A stretch of 64,000 nucleotides of DNA, taken from Deferribacterales bacterium Deferri_01 (GTDB lineage Bacteria; Chrysiogenota; Deferribacteres; Deferribacterales; Geovibrionaceae). How positions within the stretch are numbered: the stretch's first letter is position 1; each line of letters begins with the position of its first letter. Made by a program: the position numbers and the translations under genes. The notes below the pieces were generated by a model. That model was not told the DNA's origin, did no database searches, and saw nothing but the letters and a program-made list of their open reading frames with translations. Location of the stretch: NCBI GenBank assembly GCA_001603805.1, contig LUZY01000010.1, positions 124,001 to 188,000 on the forward strand, given 5' to 3'. Positions 50,661 through 59,445 of the stretch are shown here, one piece after another.

Positions 50661-52430
50661 ATGAATACTGAAAAACTAAAGGCTAGCCTTTCCAAATTCA
50701 GCCTGAGACGATATCTAGACGGACACGAAGATCTCTACATGCTTCTGACCGCCGTGGTTATAGGTCTGCTCGCAGGCGGCGGAAACATCATCTTCCGCCA
50801 TATGATCAGCTTCTTTCAGGGAATTTTCTACGGAGACACCTCCGAATTCGCACTTGAGACATTCAAAAACGCACCCATATGGAAAATTGTTCTTATCCCT
50901 GCTGCCGGCGGACTGATGGTCGGCTTAATCTCCATATCATTCAAATTTGCCAAAGGGCACGGCGTTCCTGATGTTATGCGTGCCATGGCTCTCAACCGCA
51001 ACATATCGCCCCTTGTGGCTCTTATAAAAACAGTTTCATCCGCAATAACCCTCGGTTCCGGCGGCTCGGCGGGACGTGAAGGTCCCATCGTGCAGATAGG
51101 TGCCGCCATAGGCTCCGGCGTGGGAAAGCTGTTAAGCTTTTCATCCAACAGGATGCGCACAGTTGCGGCATGCGGTGCGGCTGGCGGTCTGGCAGCCACT
51201 TTCAACGCTCCCATAGGCGGGGCTATGTTTGCGGCGGAAGTGCTTCTCGGTGAATTCGGGCTCAAGACATTCAGCCCGATCATTATCTCATCGGTAATAG
51301 CAACAGCCATATCAAGAGCATATCTGGGACATGAGGTAACATTCGACGCTCCGATATACGAACTGGTCAGCATCTTTGAACTTCCCCTTTACGGAGTTCT
51401 GGGGCTTGTTTGCGCAGTTGTGGGCGTTGTATTCATCCGCACTTTCTACTTTATAGAGGGCAAGTTTGAGCATCTTGCCATACCTTCATGGACAAAACCC
51501 GCCATAGGCGGACTGATGATGGGTTGTGTCGCCCTTGCCTCACCGGAAGTAATGGGAGTTGGGTATGACACAATAATGAACGTACTCCATGGGCACCAGT
51601 TGGGCGCTTTTCTAATAATTATTGTAGCACTCAAAATAATCGCAACATCCTTCACTCTGGGTTCAGGGGGAAGCGGCGGTCTCTTTGTCCCCTCCCTTTT
51701 CATAGGCGCTGTTACCGGCGGTTTCTTCGGATGGGCGGCTCACATAATATTTCCTGCAAGCACCGCAGGCAGCGGCGCATACGCTCTAGTGGCGATGAGC
51801 GCCATGCTTTCCGCCACACTGCGTGCGCCCATGACAGCAATACTTATAATATTTGAAATAACACAGTCATATACGGTAATTCTGCCCCTTATGCTTACGG
51901 CTATAGTCGCCAACCTCGCCGCAGAAAAGCTTGAGAAGGAATCTATATTCACATGGGTTCTCACCAAACAGGGAGTACGTATTAAGAAAGGGGTTGAGGA
52001 AAAAATCCTCGAATCGATTCATGTAAAAGACGTTATGTTCACTGGTGTAACATCCTTCAGAGAGAATACACCTTTCCGGGATATTCTCGCAGGGATACAG
52101 TCCGCCCCGCATATGCATTTCCCTGTTCTGGACAGCAACAACTGCCTCATCGGTATGATCTCCCTTGTTGATATCAAAGAAGTGCTGTTTGAGCAGGGGC
52201 TTGAGGATATTGTTGTGGCGGGGGACATCTGCACAAGGGAAAACGTTATCTATCTTGAGCCTGAAAACACCCTGACGGAAGCCATGGAAAAACTCGGCAA
52301 GAAGGATCTGGAAGCTCTCCCTGTTGTGGAAAACACACCTGAAGGATTGAAGTTTCTGGGACTTCTCCGCAGAGGGGATCTTATAATAGCCTACAACAAG
52401 CGTGCCGGACTGGCGGAAGCCTCCGCATAA
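50661..52430 (+). CDS. ClC-family chloride/proton exchanger with C-terminal CBS pair
   Basis: 589 residues. Seen: about 430-residue ClC core with KGHGVPDVMRAMA (the usual GSGIP filter has Ser replaced by His), GSGGSAGREGPIVQIGA carrying the external gate Glu, and GSGGSGGLFVPSL; then two CBS motifs (about 450-585; VKDVMFTGVTSFRENTPFRDI, LEALPVVENTPEGLKFLGLLRR). Known: the retained gating Glu (REGP) marks exchangers more than plain channels. CBS pairs sense adenine nucleotides. AAGGA lies 5 bp before the ATG. It is followed by the convergent rsgA gene's terminator. Confidence 0.94.
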   Translation: MNTEKLKASLSKFSLRRYLDGHEDLYMLLTAVVIGLLAGGGNIIFRHMISFFQGIFYGDTSEFALETFKNAPIWKIVLIPAAGGLMVGLISISFKFAKGHGVPDVMRAMALNRNISPLVALIKTVSSAITLGSGGSAGREGPIVQIGAAIGSGVGKLLSFSSNRMRTVAACGAAGGLAATFNAPIGGAMFAAEVLLGEFGLKTFSPIIISSVIATAISRAYLGHEVTFDAPIYELVSIFELPLYGVLGLVCAVVGVVFIRTFYFIEGKFEHLAIPSWTKPAIGGLMMGCVALASPEVMGVGYDTIMNVLHGHQLGAFLIIIVALKIIATSFTLGSGGSGGLFVPSLFIGAVTGGFFGWAAHIIFPASTAGSGAYALVAMSAMLSATLRAPMTAILIIFEITQSYTVILPLMLTAIVANLAAEKLEKESIFTWVLTKQGVRIKKGVEEKILESIHVKDVMFTGVTSFRENTPFRDILAGIQSAPHMHFPVLDSNNCLIGMISLVDIKEVLFEQGLEDIVVAGDICTRENVIYLEPENTLTEAMEKLGKKDLEALPVVENTPEGLKFLGLLRRGDLIIAYNKRAGLAEASA

Positions 52431-52457
52431 AAAAAGCGCACCCTTTAAGAGTGCGCC
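52429..52457 (-). terminator. Terminator after rsgA
   Basis: On the minus strand: GCGCAC-tcttaaagg-GTGCGC hairpin (52456-52436) followed by a T7 run (52435-52429). It lies 11 bp after the rsgA stop and also sits between the convergent ClC and rsgA genes. Confidence 0.85.
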
Positions 52458-52467
52458 TTATATGTAG

Positions 52468-53544
52468 CTATTTTCCTTTATTTTTTACATGCCGTTTCAT
52501 CTGCTTCATCTCGCCTTTTCCGCCGAACATTCTCTTTAGCTTCTCTTGTTCAGCCTGACGGAAGTTCAAACTGCCGTAGGTTATTTCACGCTGAAGCTTA
52601 AAATAATTTTTCAGGCGGTTTTCGGAAAGGCTGCCGTTCTCCACAGCGTTCAGCACGGCGCATCCCGGCTCTTTTGTATGTGTGCAGTCACGAAAGCGGC
52701 AGTCCGCAGCCAGAGCTTCTATATCACCAAAGGCTTTCGCCGTGTCGCCAGTGTAAAGATGCAGCTCACGCATACCCGGAGTATCTATAACCGCCCCGCC
52801 CTGCGGAAGCAGAAGAAGATGTCTGCCTGTTGTGGTGTGTCTCCCTCTGCCGTCACTTTCCCTGATTTCGTTAACGTCCATGACGTCTCTGCCCATCAGC
52901 CTGTTTATCAGGGTGGATTTTCCTACTCCGGACGAGCCGATGAAGGCAACAGTCTCACTATCTGCGATGAACTGGTTAAGGGCCTGCCATCCGTTTTCCT
53001 CAACACCGGAGCAGATAACAGTGTCAATCCCTTCACTCGCGGACGAGACATCGCCCAGCTTTTCTATAAGGTCAGTGCAGAGATCCGCCTTTGTCAGAAC
53101 AATGACGGGCTTCGCCCTGCTTTCCCATGCGGTTGTGAGATAACGCTCAAGCCTTCTCAGGTTGAAGTCGGCATTGACTGACATGCAGATAAACAAAGTA
53201 TCAACATTCGCCGCCACTGCCTGCGTATCGGCGGATGTTCCTGCCGCTCTGCGGACAAAAAGACTCCTGCGGGTGAGAACATGCTTTATCACCGCATCAC
53301 CAGATGCGCTGTCCTCACGGTCGGTCATAACCCAGTCGCCCACGGCTGGAAAGTCAATATTGCCTTCGGCTGTATGACGGAACTTCCCTGATACGGAAGC
53401 CTGTACCTCGCCGTTTTCCGTAACAACCCTGTATAAGCTGTGGCTCTGCCACGTTACTCTGCCTAGAAACAGTCCTTCAAAGCCTGAAGCCTCTTCTTCC
53501 GTCCGGTGATCCAGACCGTATTTTTTCAAATTAGTATAATTCAT
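52468..53544 (-). CDS. rsgA: Ribosome small-subunit-dependent GTPase A
   Basis: 358 residues from ATG 53544, with AGGAGG 5 bp upstream; a start 7 codons earlier is less likely. Seen: OB-fold N-terminus (GRVTWQSHSLYRVVTENGEVQASVSGKF), circularly permuted GTPase order with VLTKADL before the P-loop (GSSGVGKSTLINRLMG), DTPGMRELHL, and the zinc finger CRFRDCTHTKEPGC. Known: it checks late 30S assembly in the cytoplasm and is inhibited by (p)ppGpp. It is preceded by a probable 12-codon leader peptide with overlapping RNA helices, which suggests translation-linked control. Confidence 0.96.
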   Translation of the reverse strand: MNYTNLKKYGLDHRTEEEASGFEGLFLGRVTWQSHSLYRVVTENGEVQASVSGKFRHTAEGNIDFPAVGDWVMTDREDSASGDAVIKHVLTRRSLFVRRAAGTSADTQAVAANVDTLFICMSVNADFNLRRLERYLTTAWESRAKPVIVLTKADLCTDLIEKLGDVSSASEGIDTVICSGVEENGWQALNQFIADSETVAFIGSSGVGKSTLINRLMGRDVMDVNEIRESDGRGRHTTTGRHLLLLPQGGAVIDTPGMRELHLYTGDTAKAFGDIEALAADCRFRDCTHTKEPGCAVLNAVENGSLSENRLKNYFKLQREITYGSLNFRQAEQEKLKRMFGGKGEMKQMKRHVKNKGK

Positions 53545-53572
53545 TTCATCCTCCTGATTATGCACTGCATAC

Positions 53573-53623
53573 GGAGGGTAAGGAGATTATCTTCTGCACC
53601 CTCCTCAGGCTGGCGCAATCTCC
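53573..53623 (-). promoter_or_regulatory. Overlapping RNA helices in the rsgA leader
   Basis: Minus-strand order: GGAGATT (53623-53617, inside the leader peptide), GGAGGGT (53604-53598, just after its stop), AATCTCC (53588-53582), ACCCTCC (53579-53573). Arms 1 and 3 pair perfectly (7 bp) and arms 2 and 4 pair perfectly (7 bp), in a-b-a'-b' order. The two helices therefore form a pseudoknot or exclude each other. CCTCC of the last arm could instead pair with the rsgA ribosome site (AGGAGG, 53554-53549). Confidence 0.6.
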
Positions 53624-53643
53624 GTCTGATGTTTAAGTCTCAT
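53605..53643 (-). CDS. Probable 12-residue leader peptide of rsgA
   Basis: ATG at 53643 with a perfect AAAGGAG (53657-53651) 7 bp upstream, coding MRLKHQTEIAPA and a TGA stop at 53607-53605. It lies 60 bp before the rsgA ATG, on the same strand. Its codons 7-9 contain the first arm of one helix, and its stop directly precedes the arm of another. So a ribosome on it would change the folding of the rsgA leader. It is too short for homology; support is the ribosome site, spacing and position. Confidence 0.55.
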   Translation of the reverse strand: MRLKHQTEIAPA

Positions 53644-53763
53644 AAAACTTCTCCTTTGCTCATATTGATACCTGTTTATACCATATCATCAAAAAAAGGG
53701 TTCTTTTAATCTGCAGTTTTCCTTATAATTGAGCCTAATTAATTAAAAGGTGTCCGAATTATA

Positions 53764-55905
53764 ATGATCAATTACAAAAATGAACTCAATCAAGGTCAGT
53801 ATGAAGCTGTAGTGCGGACTGAAAGTCCTCTTCTTGTCCTTGCCGGAGCAGGTACAGGGAAGACAAGGGTTATCACCTACCGCATAGCTTATCTCATAAA
53901 TGAAATAGGCATAGAGCCCGAACGTATCCTCGCTGTTACATTTACAAATAAAGCGGCAGAGGAGATGAAACACCGACTCAGAGGGCTTGTGGGCCCTGCA
54001 TCAGGCTCTGTGTGGATGGGAACATTCCACAGCATATCCTTACGAATTCTCCGCAGGGACGGATCAGCAGTGGGTCTTAAGCCCGGCTTCGGGGTAATCG
54101 ATCAGGATGACCGCATGGCGCTGTTCCGTGAAGTAATAAAAACCCTGAAAATTGACCATAAAAAATACCCGCCCAAGCAGTACATGAACAAGATAAGCTG
54201 GTTTAAGAACACTCCGCAGTATGTGGAGCGCCAGATTCCCGATGCAGGTTCATTCCACAGGATTGACGAGGTATTCAGGGAATACCAGAAACGCCTTAAT
54301 GAGCAGTTCCTCATAGACTTTGACGACATGCTCAGTCTCACCATCCGCATGTTTGAAGTGTCCGAAGAGGTGCGTCAGTATTATTCATCCATGTTTGAGC
54401 ATATACTTGTGGACGAGTATCAGGATACAAACGCTATTCAGTTTATGTTCCTCCGCCTCCTTGCAGGCAGGAGCGGCAGAATATGTGTTGTTGGTGATGA
54501 TGATCAGTCGATCTACGGCTGGCGGGGAGCGGATATACGCAATATCCTCGAATTTGACAAGCACTTTGAAGATGTGGAAGTTGTCAAACTCACCGAAAAC
54601 TACCGCAGCACAGCGGATATAATAGCCAGAGCAAATACTCTGATCAAAAACAACGCCATGAGAAGGGGCAAGGAGCTTACCGCTCACCTTGAGGTCGAGG
54701 GAGCCCTTGAGCATCATTCCCTCCTGAATGAGACATCCGAGGCGGATTTCGTTACAAAAATGATCTCCAAGTACGCTGATGAAGGCGTAAGCTACGGTGA
54801 CATGGCGGTTCTTTACCGCACCAACGCCCAGTCACGTAACTTTGAAGTAAACCTTAACAAAGTCGGCATACCTTACAAGGTTGTGGGCGGCACGGCTTTC
54901 TACCAGAGGCGTGAAATCAAGGATCTTTTAAGCTATCTGCGTTTCTTTGACAACAGCTTTGACAGCGTCTCCTTTTCCAGAAGCCTCACCACCCCCTCAA
55001 GGGGAATAGGCACAACAACCATAGATAAAGTAAGAGACTTCGCATCCAGGAACGCCGTAAGTCTAATCGAAGCAGTGAAGCAGATGTTCCCCTCATTCAG
55101 CAGAAACCAGCAGGAGGGCTTCCGGCAGTACGTGGGAATGATGGATTACCTTGCCTCCTTTACCAAGGTCAGCGACATGGTGAACGGAGTCATAGAACGC
55201 ACAGGCTATAAAGACTATGTACTTGCGAACGAAAGTGAAGAGGAAGCGAAGAAAAGGATTGAAAACATCCACGAGCTTTACAACGCATCAGTGGCTTTTG
55301 AGGAAACATCACCCGAAGGCACACTCACAGACTTTCTCGCCAGCACATCCTTAAGCACATCAACGGATGAGGCATCAGGGGACAGGGTAAGCCTTATGAC
55401 GATCCACTCGGCAAAAGGGCTTGAGTTTGACACTGTGTTTCTTACAGGGCTTGAAAACGGGCTTTTTCCCCTTTACGGCAGTATAGATGAGCCGGAACAG
55501 CTTGAGGAGGAACGCAGACTCTGCTATGTGGGAATCACCAGAGCGAAGCGCAATCTTTACGTAACCTGCGCCGAATCCCGCATAATGTACGGTAACAGGA
55601 CAGTAAGCGCACGCTCCTACTTTCTGGAGGAGATGGGCTTTGCCAAGGCTAAGGCATCCTTTACACCGTCCACACGCCAGTTTGACCGTTTTCAGCCGAA
55701 GGCAAGAAAACCTATGCAACCTCAAGGTAAGGAAGCATCATCAAATTCAAAAGCAGGAAAAAAAGTCCGCCATGAGAAATTCGGTGACGGTATAGTGATA
55801 AGCACCAGCGGTGAAGGCGCTTCGGAGAAAGCAGAAGTTTTCTTTAAAAACGCCGGAGGGCTTAAAAAAATCGTCACAGCCTTCCTGACCTTCGTTGATG
55901 AATGA
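53764..55905 (+). CDS. pcrA: UvrD/PcrA-type DNA helicase
   Basis: 713 residues. Seen: NELNQGQYEAV Q-motif, Walker A LAGAGTGKTRVITYRIAYLI, FTNKAAEEMKHRL, the DEYQDTN Walker B, DDDQSIYGWRGAD, LTENYRST, MTIHSAKGLEF, RRLCYVGITRAK, and a C-terminal segment (KVRHEKFGDGIVISTSGEG) typical of PcrA-group proteins. Known: 3'-5' superfamily 1 helicase in repair and in removing bound proteins. PcrA versus UvrD naming is by convention; length and C-terminus fit PcrA/UvrD-like proteins. Its upstream region also carries the divergent rsgA leader. Confidence 0.94.
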   Translation: MINYKNELNQGQYEAVVRTESPLLVLAGAGTGKTRVITYRIAYLINEIGIEPERILAVTFTNKAAEEMKHRLRGLVGPASGSVWMGTFHSISLRILRRDGSAVGLKPGFGVIDQDDRMALFREVIKTLKIDHKKYPPKQYMNKISWFKNTPQYVERQIPDAGSFHRIDEVFREYQKRLNEQFLIDFDDMLSLTIRMFEVSEEVRQYYSSMFEHILVDEYQDTNAIQFMFLRLLAGRSGRICVVGDDDQSIYGWRGADIRNILEFDKHFEDVEVVKLTENYRSTADIIARANTLIKNNAMRRGKELTAHLEVEGALEHHSLLNETSEADFVTKMISKYADEGVSYGDMAVLYRTNAQSRNFEVNLNKVGIPYKVVGGTAFYQRREIKDLLSYLRFFDNSFDSVSFSRSLTTPSRGIGTTTIDKVRDFASRNAVSLIEAVKQMFPSFSRNQQEGFRQYVGMMDYLASFTKVSDMVNGVIERTGYKDYVLANESEEEAKKRIENIHELYNASVAFEETSPEGTLTDFLASTSLSTSTDEASGDRVSLMTIHSAKGLEFDTVFLTGLENGLFPLYGSIDEPEQLEEERRLCYVGITRAKRNLYVTCAESRIMYGNRTVSARSYFLEEMGFAKAKASFTPSTRQFDRFQPKARKPMQPQGKEASSNSKAGKKVRHEKFGDGIVISTSGEGASEKAEVFFKNAGGLKKIVTAFLTFVDE

Positions 55906-55910
55906 AAAAC

Positions 55911-55940
55911 TTGAAAATACAGCACAGATAAGGGTATAAT
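55911..55940 (+). promoter_or_regulatory. Promoter of the gatCAB operon
   Basis: TTGAAA (55911-55916), 18-bp spacer, consensus TATAAT (55935-55940), immediately after the helicase stop and about 97 bp before gatC. A GGGG precedes the gatC ATG by about 9 bp. Confidence 0.7.
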
Positions 55941-56036
55941 GCTGTTTTTGCGGTATTATAAAGAGCGGTCTGCCCTTAAAGCGGCACCGCAGAATTGCAG
56001 AAAATAATAAACTAACCATAACAAGGGGTTATACAG

Positions 56037-56324
56037 ATGTCCATAACCGATAAAGACGTAAGGCACATAGCCAAGCTTGCCCGTCTGAAAGTTGAAGACG
56101 GTGAAGTGGAGAAGCTTGCCGGAGAACTCGGCTCGATTCTCAATTACATACAGAAGCTTGAAGAACTTGACGTAACCGGTGTTGAACCCACTTCCCACGT
56201 TCTTGATCTCTACAGCGTAACAAGAGCAGACGAGGCTAAACCCTCTCTCGGTACAGAAAAAGCCCTCGCAAATGCTCCGGAAGCCGAACACGGCCACTTC
56301 AAGGTTCCAAGGGTGATAGAATGA
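56037..56324 (+). CDS. gatC: Asp/Glu-tRNA amidotransferase subunit C
   Basis: 95 residues. Seen: ITDKDVRHIAKLARLKVEDGEVEKLAGELGSILNYIQKLEELDVTGVEPTSHV, the full GatC pattern, ending HGHFKVPRVIE. Known: it stabilises GatA in the enzyme that amidates mischarged Glu-tRNAGln or Asp-tRNAAsn. Its last codons contain GGTGATAGAATGA, which is repeated before gatA, so the native arrangement was probably an ATGA overlap with gatA. Confidence 0.96.
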   Translation: MSITDKDVRHIAKLARLKVEDGEVEKLAGELGSILNYIQKLEELDVTGVEPTSHVLDLYSVTRADEAKPSLGTEKALANAPEAEHGHFKVPRVIE

Positions 56325-56449
56325 TTGGTTCTGCTGAAAAAAACAAAAAATCCGGTTTCTTTGGAAGGAGTCTGAGAAAACCTTTCTTTTCCGTTAAAGA
56401 AAGGTTTTTTCAGAAAAAGAGCCTTACTTTCAACATGGTGATAGAATGA
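56312..56449 (+). repeat. 13-bp direct repeat flanking a 112-bp insert between gatC and gatA
   Basis: GGTGATAGAATGA occurs at 56312-56324 (containing the gatC stop) and again at 56437-56449 (containing the gatA ATG), 125 bp apart. Between them lies a 112-bp sequence with a 19-bp-stem hairpin. Each copy reads ATGA at its end, so one copy can serve as stop of gatC and start of gatA together. This has the form of an insertion with target duplication or a slipped duplication. Confidence 0.7.
56371..56414 (+). terminator. Terminator-like hairpin between gatC and gatA
   Basis: TCTGAGAAAACCTTTCTTT (56371-56389) pairs with AAAGAAAGGTTTTTTCAGA (56396-56414), one G-T wobble, TCCGTT loop. The T6 on the 3' side gives it bidirectional intrinsic-terminator form. 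Inside an operon it should reduce gatAB transcription relative to gatC unless read through. Confidence 0.6.
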
Positions 56450-57909
56450 ACATTATAAACATGACATTAAAAGAAATGAGTGCTGCTCTTCAGGAAAAGA
56501 AGCTTTCCTCTAAGGAGCTTGTCTCATTTTATCTGGATAGGATAAAGAAATATGACGGCGATGTGCAGGCATTTCTTCATGTGAATGAAAATGCCGTCAA
56601 ACAGGCAGAAGAGATTGACGCAAGAAGAGCGAATGGAGAAGCTCTCCCTGCCCTTGCGGGTATTCCCATTGCACTGAAGGATCTTATAGTCACCGATGAT
56701 ATGCCTACCACATGCTCATCACGCATATTGAAAGACTTCCGTGCGCCTTATAACGCCACAGTAACAGACCTTATCAAAAAAGAAGGGATGATTGTCCTCG
56801 GCAAACTCAGCATGGATGAATTTGCCATGGGTTCATCAAACGAAACCTCATACTATAAACAAACCCGCAACCCGTGGGATCTAACCCGTGTTCCGGGCGG
56901 CTCAAGCGGCGGCTCTGCGGCATCTGTTGCAGCAGGGCTCACCCCTGTTGCACTGGGGAGCGACACAGGCGGCTCAATACGCCAGCCCGCATCACTCTGC
57001 GGTGTTGTGGGGCTTAAACCCACATACGGAACAGTTTCCCGTTTCGGGCTCATCGCCTTCGCCTCCAGCCTTGACCAGATAGGCACATTCTCCCGCACTG
57101 CGGAGGACGGAGCTTTGGTTCTTTCTGCAATAGCAGGGCATGACCCCAAGGATTCCACATCCGCACCCGTTGCCAAGAAAGACTACACAGCGGAACTGAC
57201 AGGGGACATAAAAGGGCTGAAAATAGGCATACCCACGGAATTCTTCGCTGAAGGGCTTGACCCTGTTGTGAAGGAGCGTGTGGAAGCAGGAATAGCAAAG
57301 CTTAAAGAGCTTGGCTGCGAACCTGTGGAAATCAGCATGCCCCATACGGACTATGCTGTTTCAGTTTACTACATAATAGCCACCGCAGAAGCATCAAGCA
57401 ACCTTGCCCGCTTTGACGGTGTGAAGTACGGCTACAGAGCCGAAAGCGAAAACCTGTACGACATGTACACTGCAACCCGCTCCGAAGGCTTCGGACCGGA
57501 AGTAAAGCGCAGAATCATGCTCGGGACATATGTTCTCAGTGCCGGATACTATGACGCTTACTACATAAAAGCCCAGAAGGTTCGTACACTTATCAAGCAG
57601 GATTTTGAAAAGGCATTCGAGAAAGTGGACGCCATAATATGCCCCACCTCTCCATCCACTGCGTTTAAATTCGGCGAAAAATCATCCAACCCGCTTGAGA
57701 TGTATTTGAGCGACATATACACCATCTCCCTGAACCTCTACGGCGGCTGCGGGCTCTCAGTCCCCTGCGGATTTGACAACAGCGATCTTCCCGTGGGGAT
57801 GCAGATCCTCGGCAAATACTTTGAGGAAGGGAAAATAATGAATATAGCCCACGCTTTCCAGCAGGCTTCCGGCGTATCAACAGATGTACCCGAAGGATTT
57901 AAAGGATAG
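56446..57909 (+). CDS. gatA: Asp/Glu-tRNA amidotransferase subunit A (amidase)
   Basis: 487 residues. Seen: amidase signature with the Ser-cisSer-Lys triad: Lys in GIPIALKDLIVT, the glycine/serine-rich GGSSGGSAASVAAGLTPVALGSDTGGSIRQPA carrying the two serines, and the C-terminal LNLYGGCGLSVPCGFD. Known: it releases ammonia from glutamine and channels it to GatB. The ATG is in the second copy of the 13-bp repeat; GGTGA 5 bp upstream may be the ribosome site. gatB follows 3 bp later. Confidence 0.97.
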   Translation: MNIINMTLKEMSAALQEKKLSSKELVSFYLDRIKKYDGDVQAFLHVNENAVKQAEEIDARRANGEALPALAGIPIALKDLIVTDDMPTTCSSRILKDFRAPYNATVTDLIKKEGMIVLGKLSMDEFAMGSSNETSYYKQTRNPWDLTRVPGGSSGGSAASVAAGLTPVALGSDTGGSIRQPASLCGVVGLKPTYGTVSRFGLIAFASSLDQIGTFSRTAEDGALVLSAIAGHDPKDSTSAPVAKKDYTAELTGDIKGLKIGIPTEFFAEGLDPVVKERVEAGIAKLKELGCEPVEISMPHTDYAVSVYYIIATAEASSNLARFDGVKYGYRAESENLYDMYTATRSEGFGPEVKRRIMLGTYVLSAGYYDAYYIKAQKVRTLIKQDFEKAFEKVDAIICPTSPSTAFKFGEKSSNPLEMYLSDIYTISLNLYGGCGLSVPCGFDNSDLPVGMQILGKYFEEGKIMNIAHAFQQASGVSTDVPEGFKG

Positions 57910-57912
57910 ATT

Positions 57913-59352
57913 ATGAAATACGAAGCTGTCATAGGGCTTGAGGTACATGCTCAGCTCTCAACAAAATCAAAGATATTCTGCTCCTGCTCCACTGCCTTCG
58001 GAGCTGAAGCAAACTCTCAGGTATGCCCCATATGCCTCGGAATGCCCGGCACACTTCCGGTGCTGAACGAAAAGGTTGTGGAATACACAGTTAAGGCGGG
58101 ACTCGCCGTTGGCTGCCGCATTGCAGAAAAAAGCATATTTGCACGCAAGAACTACTTTTATCCGGATCTGCCCAAAAACTACCAGATTTCCCAGTACGAG
58201 CTGCCCACCTGCATAGGCGGTGAGATAAATGTTGAGCTTGAAGACGGAACAAAGAAAACAATAGGTCTTACCCGAATCCACATAGAAGAAGACGCCGGAA
58301 AATCGATACACGGTGAAAACCTCGGTTCAGCAGGCAACAGCTTTATCGATCTCAACCGTACCGGAACGCCCCTTATGGAGATAGTTTCCGAGCCGGACAT
58401 GAGATCAGGTGAAGAGGCAAGAGCCTACCTCACCAAACTTAAATCTGTTTTGAAATACCTTGATATAGCAGACTGCAACATGGAAGAGGGCTCTCTCCGC
58501 TGTGATGCTAACGTATCTATCCGTCCTGTTGGTCAGAAAGAACTCGGCACAAAGGCAGAGATCAAAAACATGAACTCCTTCCGCAATGTGCAGAAGGCTA
58601 TTGAATATGAAATCCGCCGTCAGGAAAAGCTGCTGAACGAAGGCGGACGTGTTGTTCAGGAAACAAGGCTCTGGGACGCCGCCAAAGGCATCACAGTGTC
58701 CATGAGGAGCAAGGAAGAGGCTAACGACTACCGTTACTTCCCCGACCCTGACCTTGTGCCTATAGTGCTTGATGAGAAATATGTCGAAGCTGTCCGTGCC
58801 ACCCTGCCGGAACTTCCTGACGCTAAGATGGCACGCTTCATGAGTGAATATGCCCTGCCGGAGCATGACGCCATAGCGCTCACCGCAGAAAAAGCATACG
58901 CCGACTACTTTGAGGAAGCTCTCAAAGGGTTCAGCAACCCTAAAATGATCGCAAACTGGATTCTCTCCGAGGTATTAAGCACCCTGAATGAGAAACAGTG
59001 CGGAATATTTGAGTCGGGCATCAGTCCCCTTCAGCTTGCAGAACTTGTCAGCCTCATAGACAGCGGCAAAATCAGCGGCAAGATAGCGAAAGATGTTTAT
59101 AAAGCCGTGATAGATTCGGGCAAAAACCCTGCGAAGATCGTTGAAGAGCAGGGGCTCGTGCAGAACTCAGACTCCGGCGAGCTTGAAAAGATCGTACAAC
59201 AGGTTATAGACTCAAGCCCCGCAGAAGCTGAACGTTATAAAAACGGCGAAAAGCGCCTTCAGGGCTTCTTTGTCGGTCAGGTTATGAAGCTTTCCAAAGG
59301 GAAAGCAAACCCTCAGATGGTTAACGAGATTATCGCAAAACTTCTGGGCTAG
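57913..59352 (+). CDS. gatB: Asp/Glu-tRNA amidotransferase subunit B
   Basis: 479 residues. Seen: [20 protein letters not shown], zinc-type cysteines (CSC ... CPICLGMPG), [51 protein letters not shown], and a C-terminal YqeY/GatB tail ([24 protein letters not shown]). Known: it phosphorylates and amidates the mischarged tRNA. No separate GlnRS- or AsnRS-type evidence is in the window. A long hairpin follows the stop. Confidence 0.97.
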   Translation: MKYEAVIGLEVHAQLSTKSKIFCSCSTAFGAEANSQVCPICLGMPGTLPVLNEKVVEYTVKAGLAVGCRIAEKSIFARKNYFYPDLPKNYQISQYELPTCIGGEINVELEDGTKKTIGLTRIHIEEDAGKSIHGENLGSAGNSFIDLNRTGTPLMEIVSEPDMRSGEEARAYLTKLKSVLKYLDIADCNMEEGSLRCDANVSIRPVGQKELGTKAEIKNMNSFRNVQKAIEYEIRRQEKLLNEGGRVVQETRLWDAAKGITVSMRSKEEANDYRYFPDPDLVPIVLDEKYVEAVRATLPELPDAKMARFMSEYALPEHDAIALTAEKAYADYFEEALKGFSNPKMIANWILSEVLSTLNEKQCGIFESGISPLQLAELVSLIDSGKISGKIAKDVYKAVIDSGKNPAKIVEEQGLVQNSDSGELEKIVQQVIDSSPAEAERYKNGEKRLQGFFVGQVMKLSKGKANPQMVNEIIAKLLG

Positions 59353-59362
59353 ATAACAGGTT

Positions 59363-59397
59363 TTCAGGGGATCTTTTCACGTAAAAGTTCCCCTGAA
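59363..59397 (+). terminator. Long hairpin after gatB
   Basis: TTCAGGGGA-T-CTTTT / AAAAG-T-TCCCCTGAA: 14 bp with one T-T mismatch around a CACGT loop, 10 bp after the gatB stop. It is nearly symmetric, and there is no T-run after the stem, so it may be a processing or stability hairpin or a weak terminator. Confidence 0.6.
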
Positions 59398-59445
59398 GAA
59401 GTACATAAAAAAACTCACTGCAAATAAAACCACACAGGTGATTTT

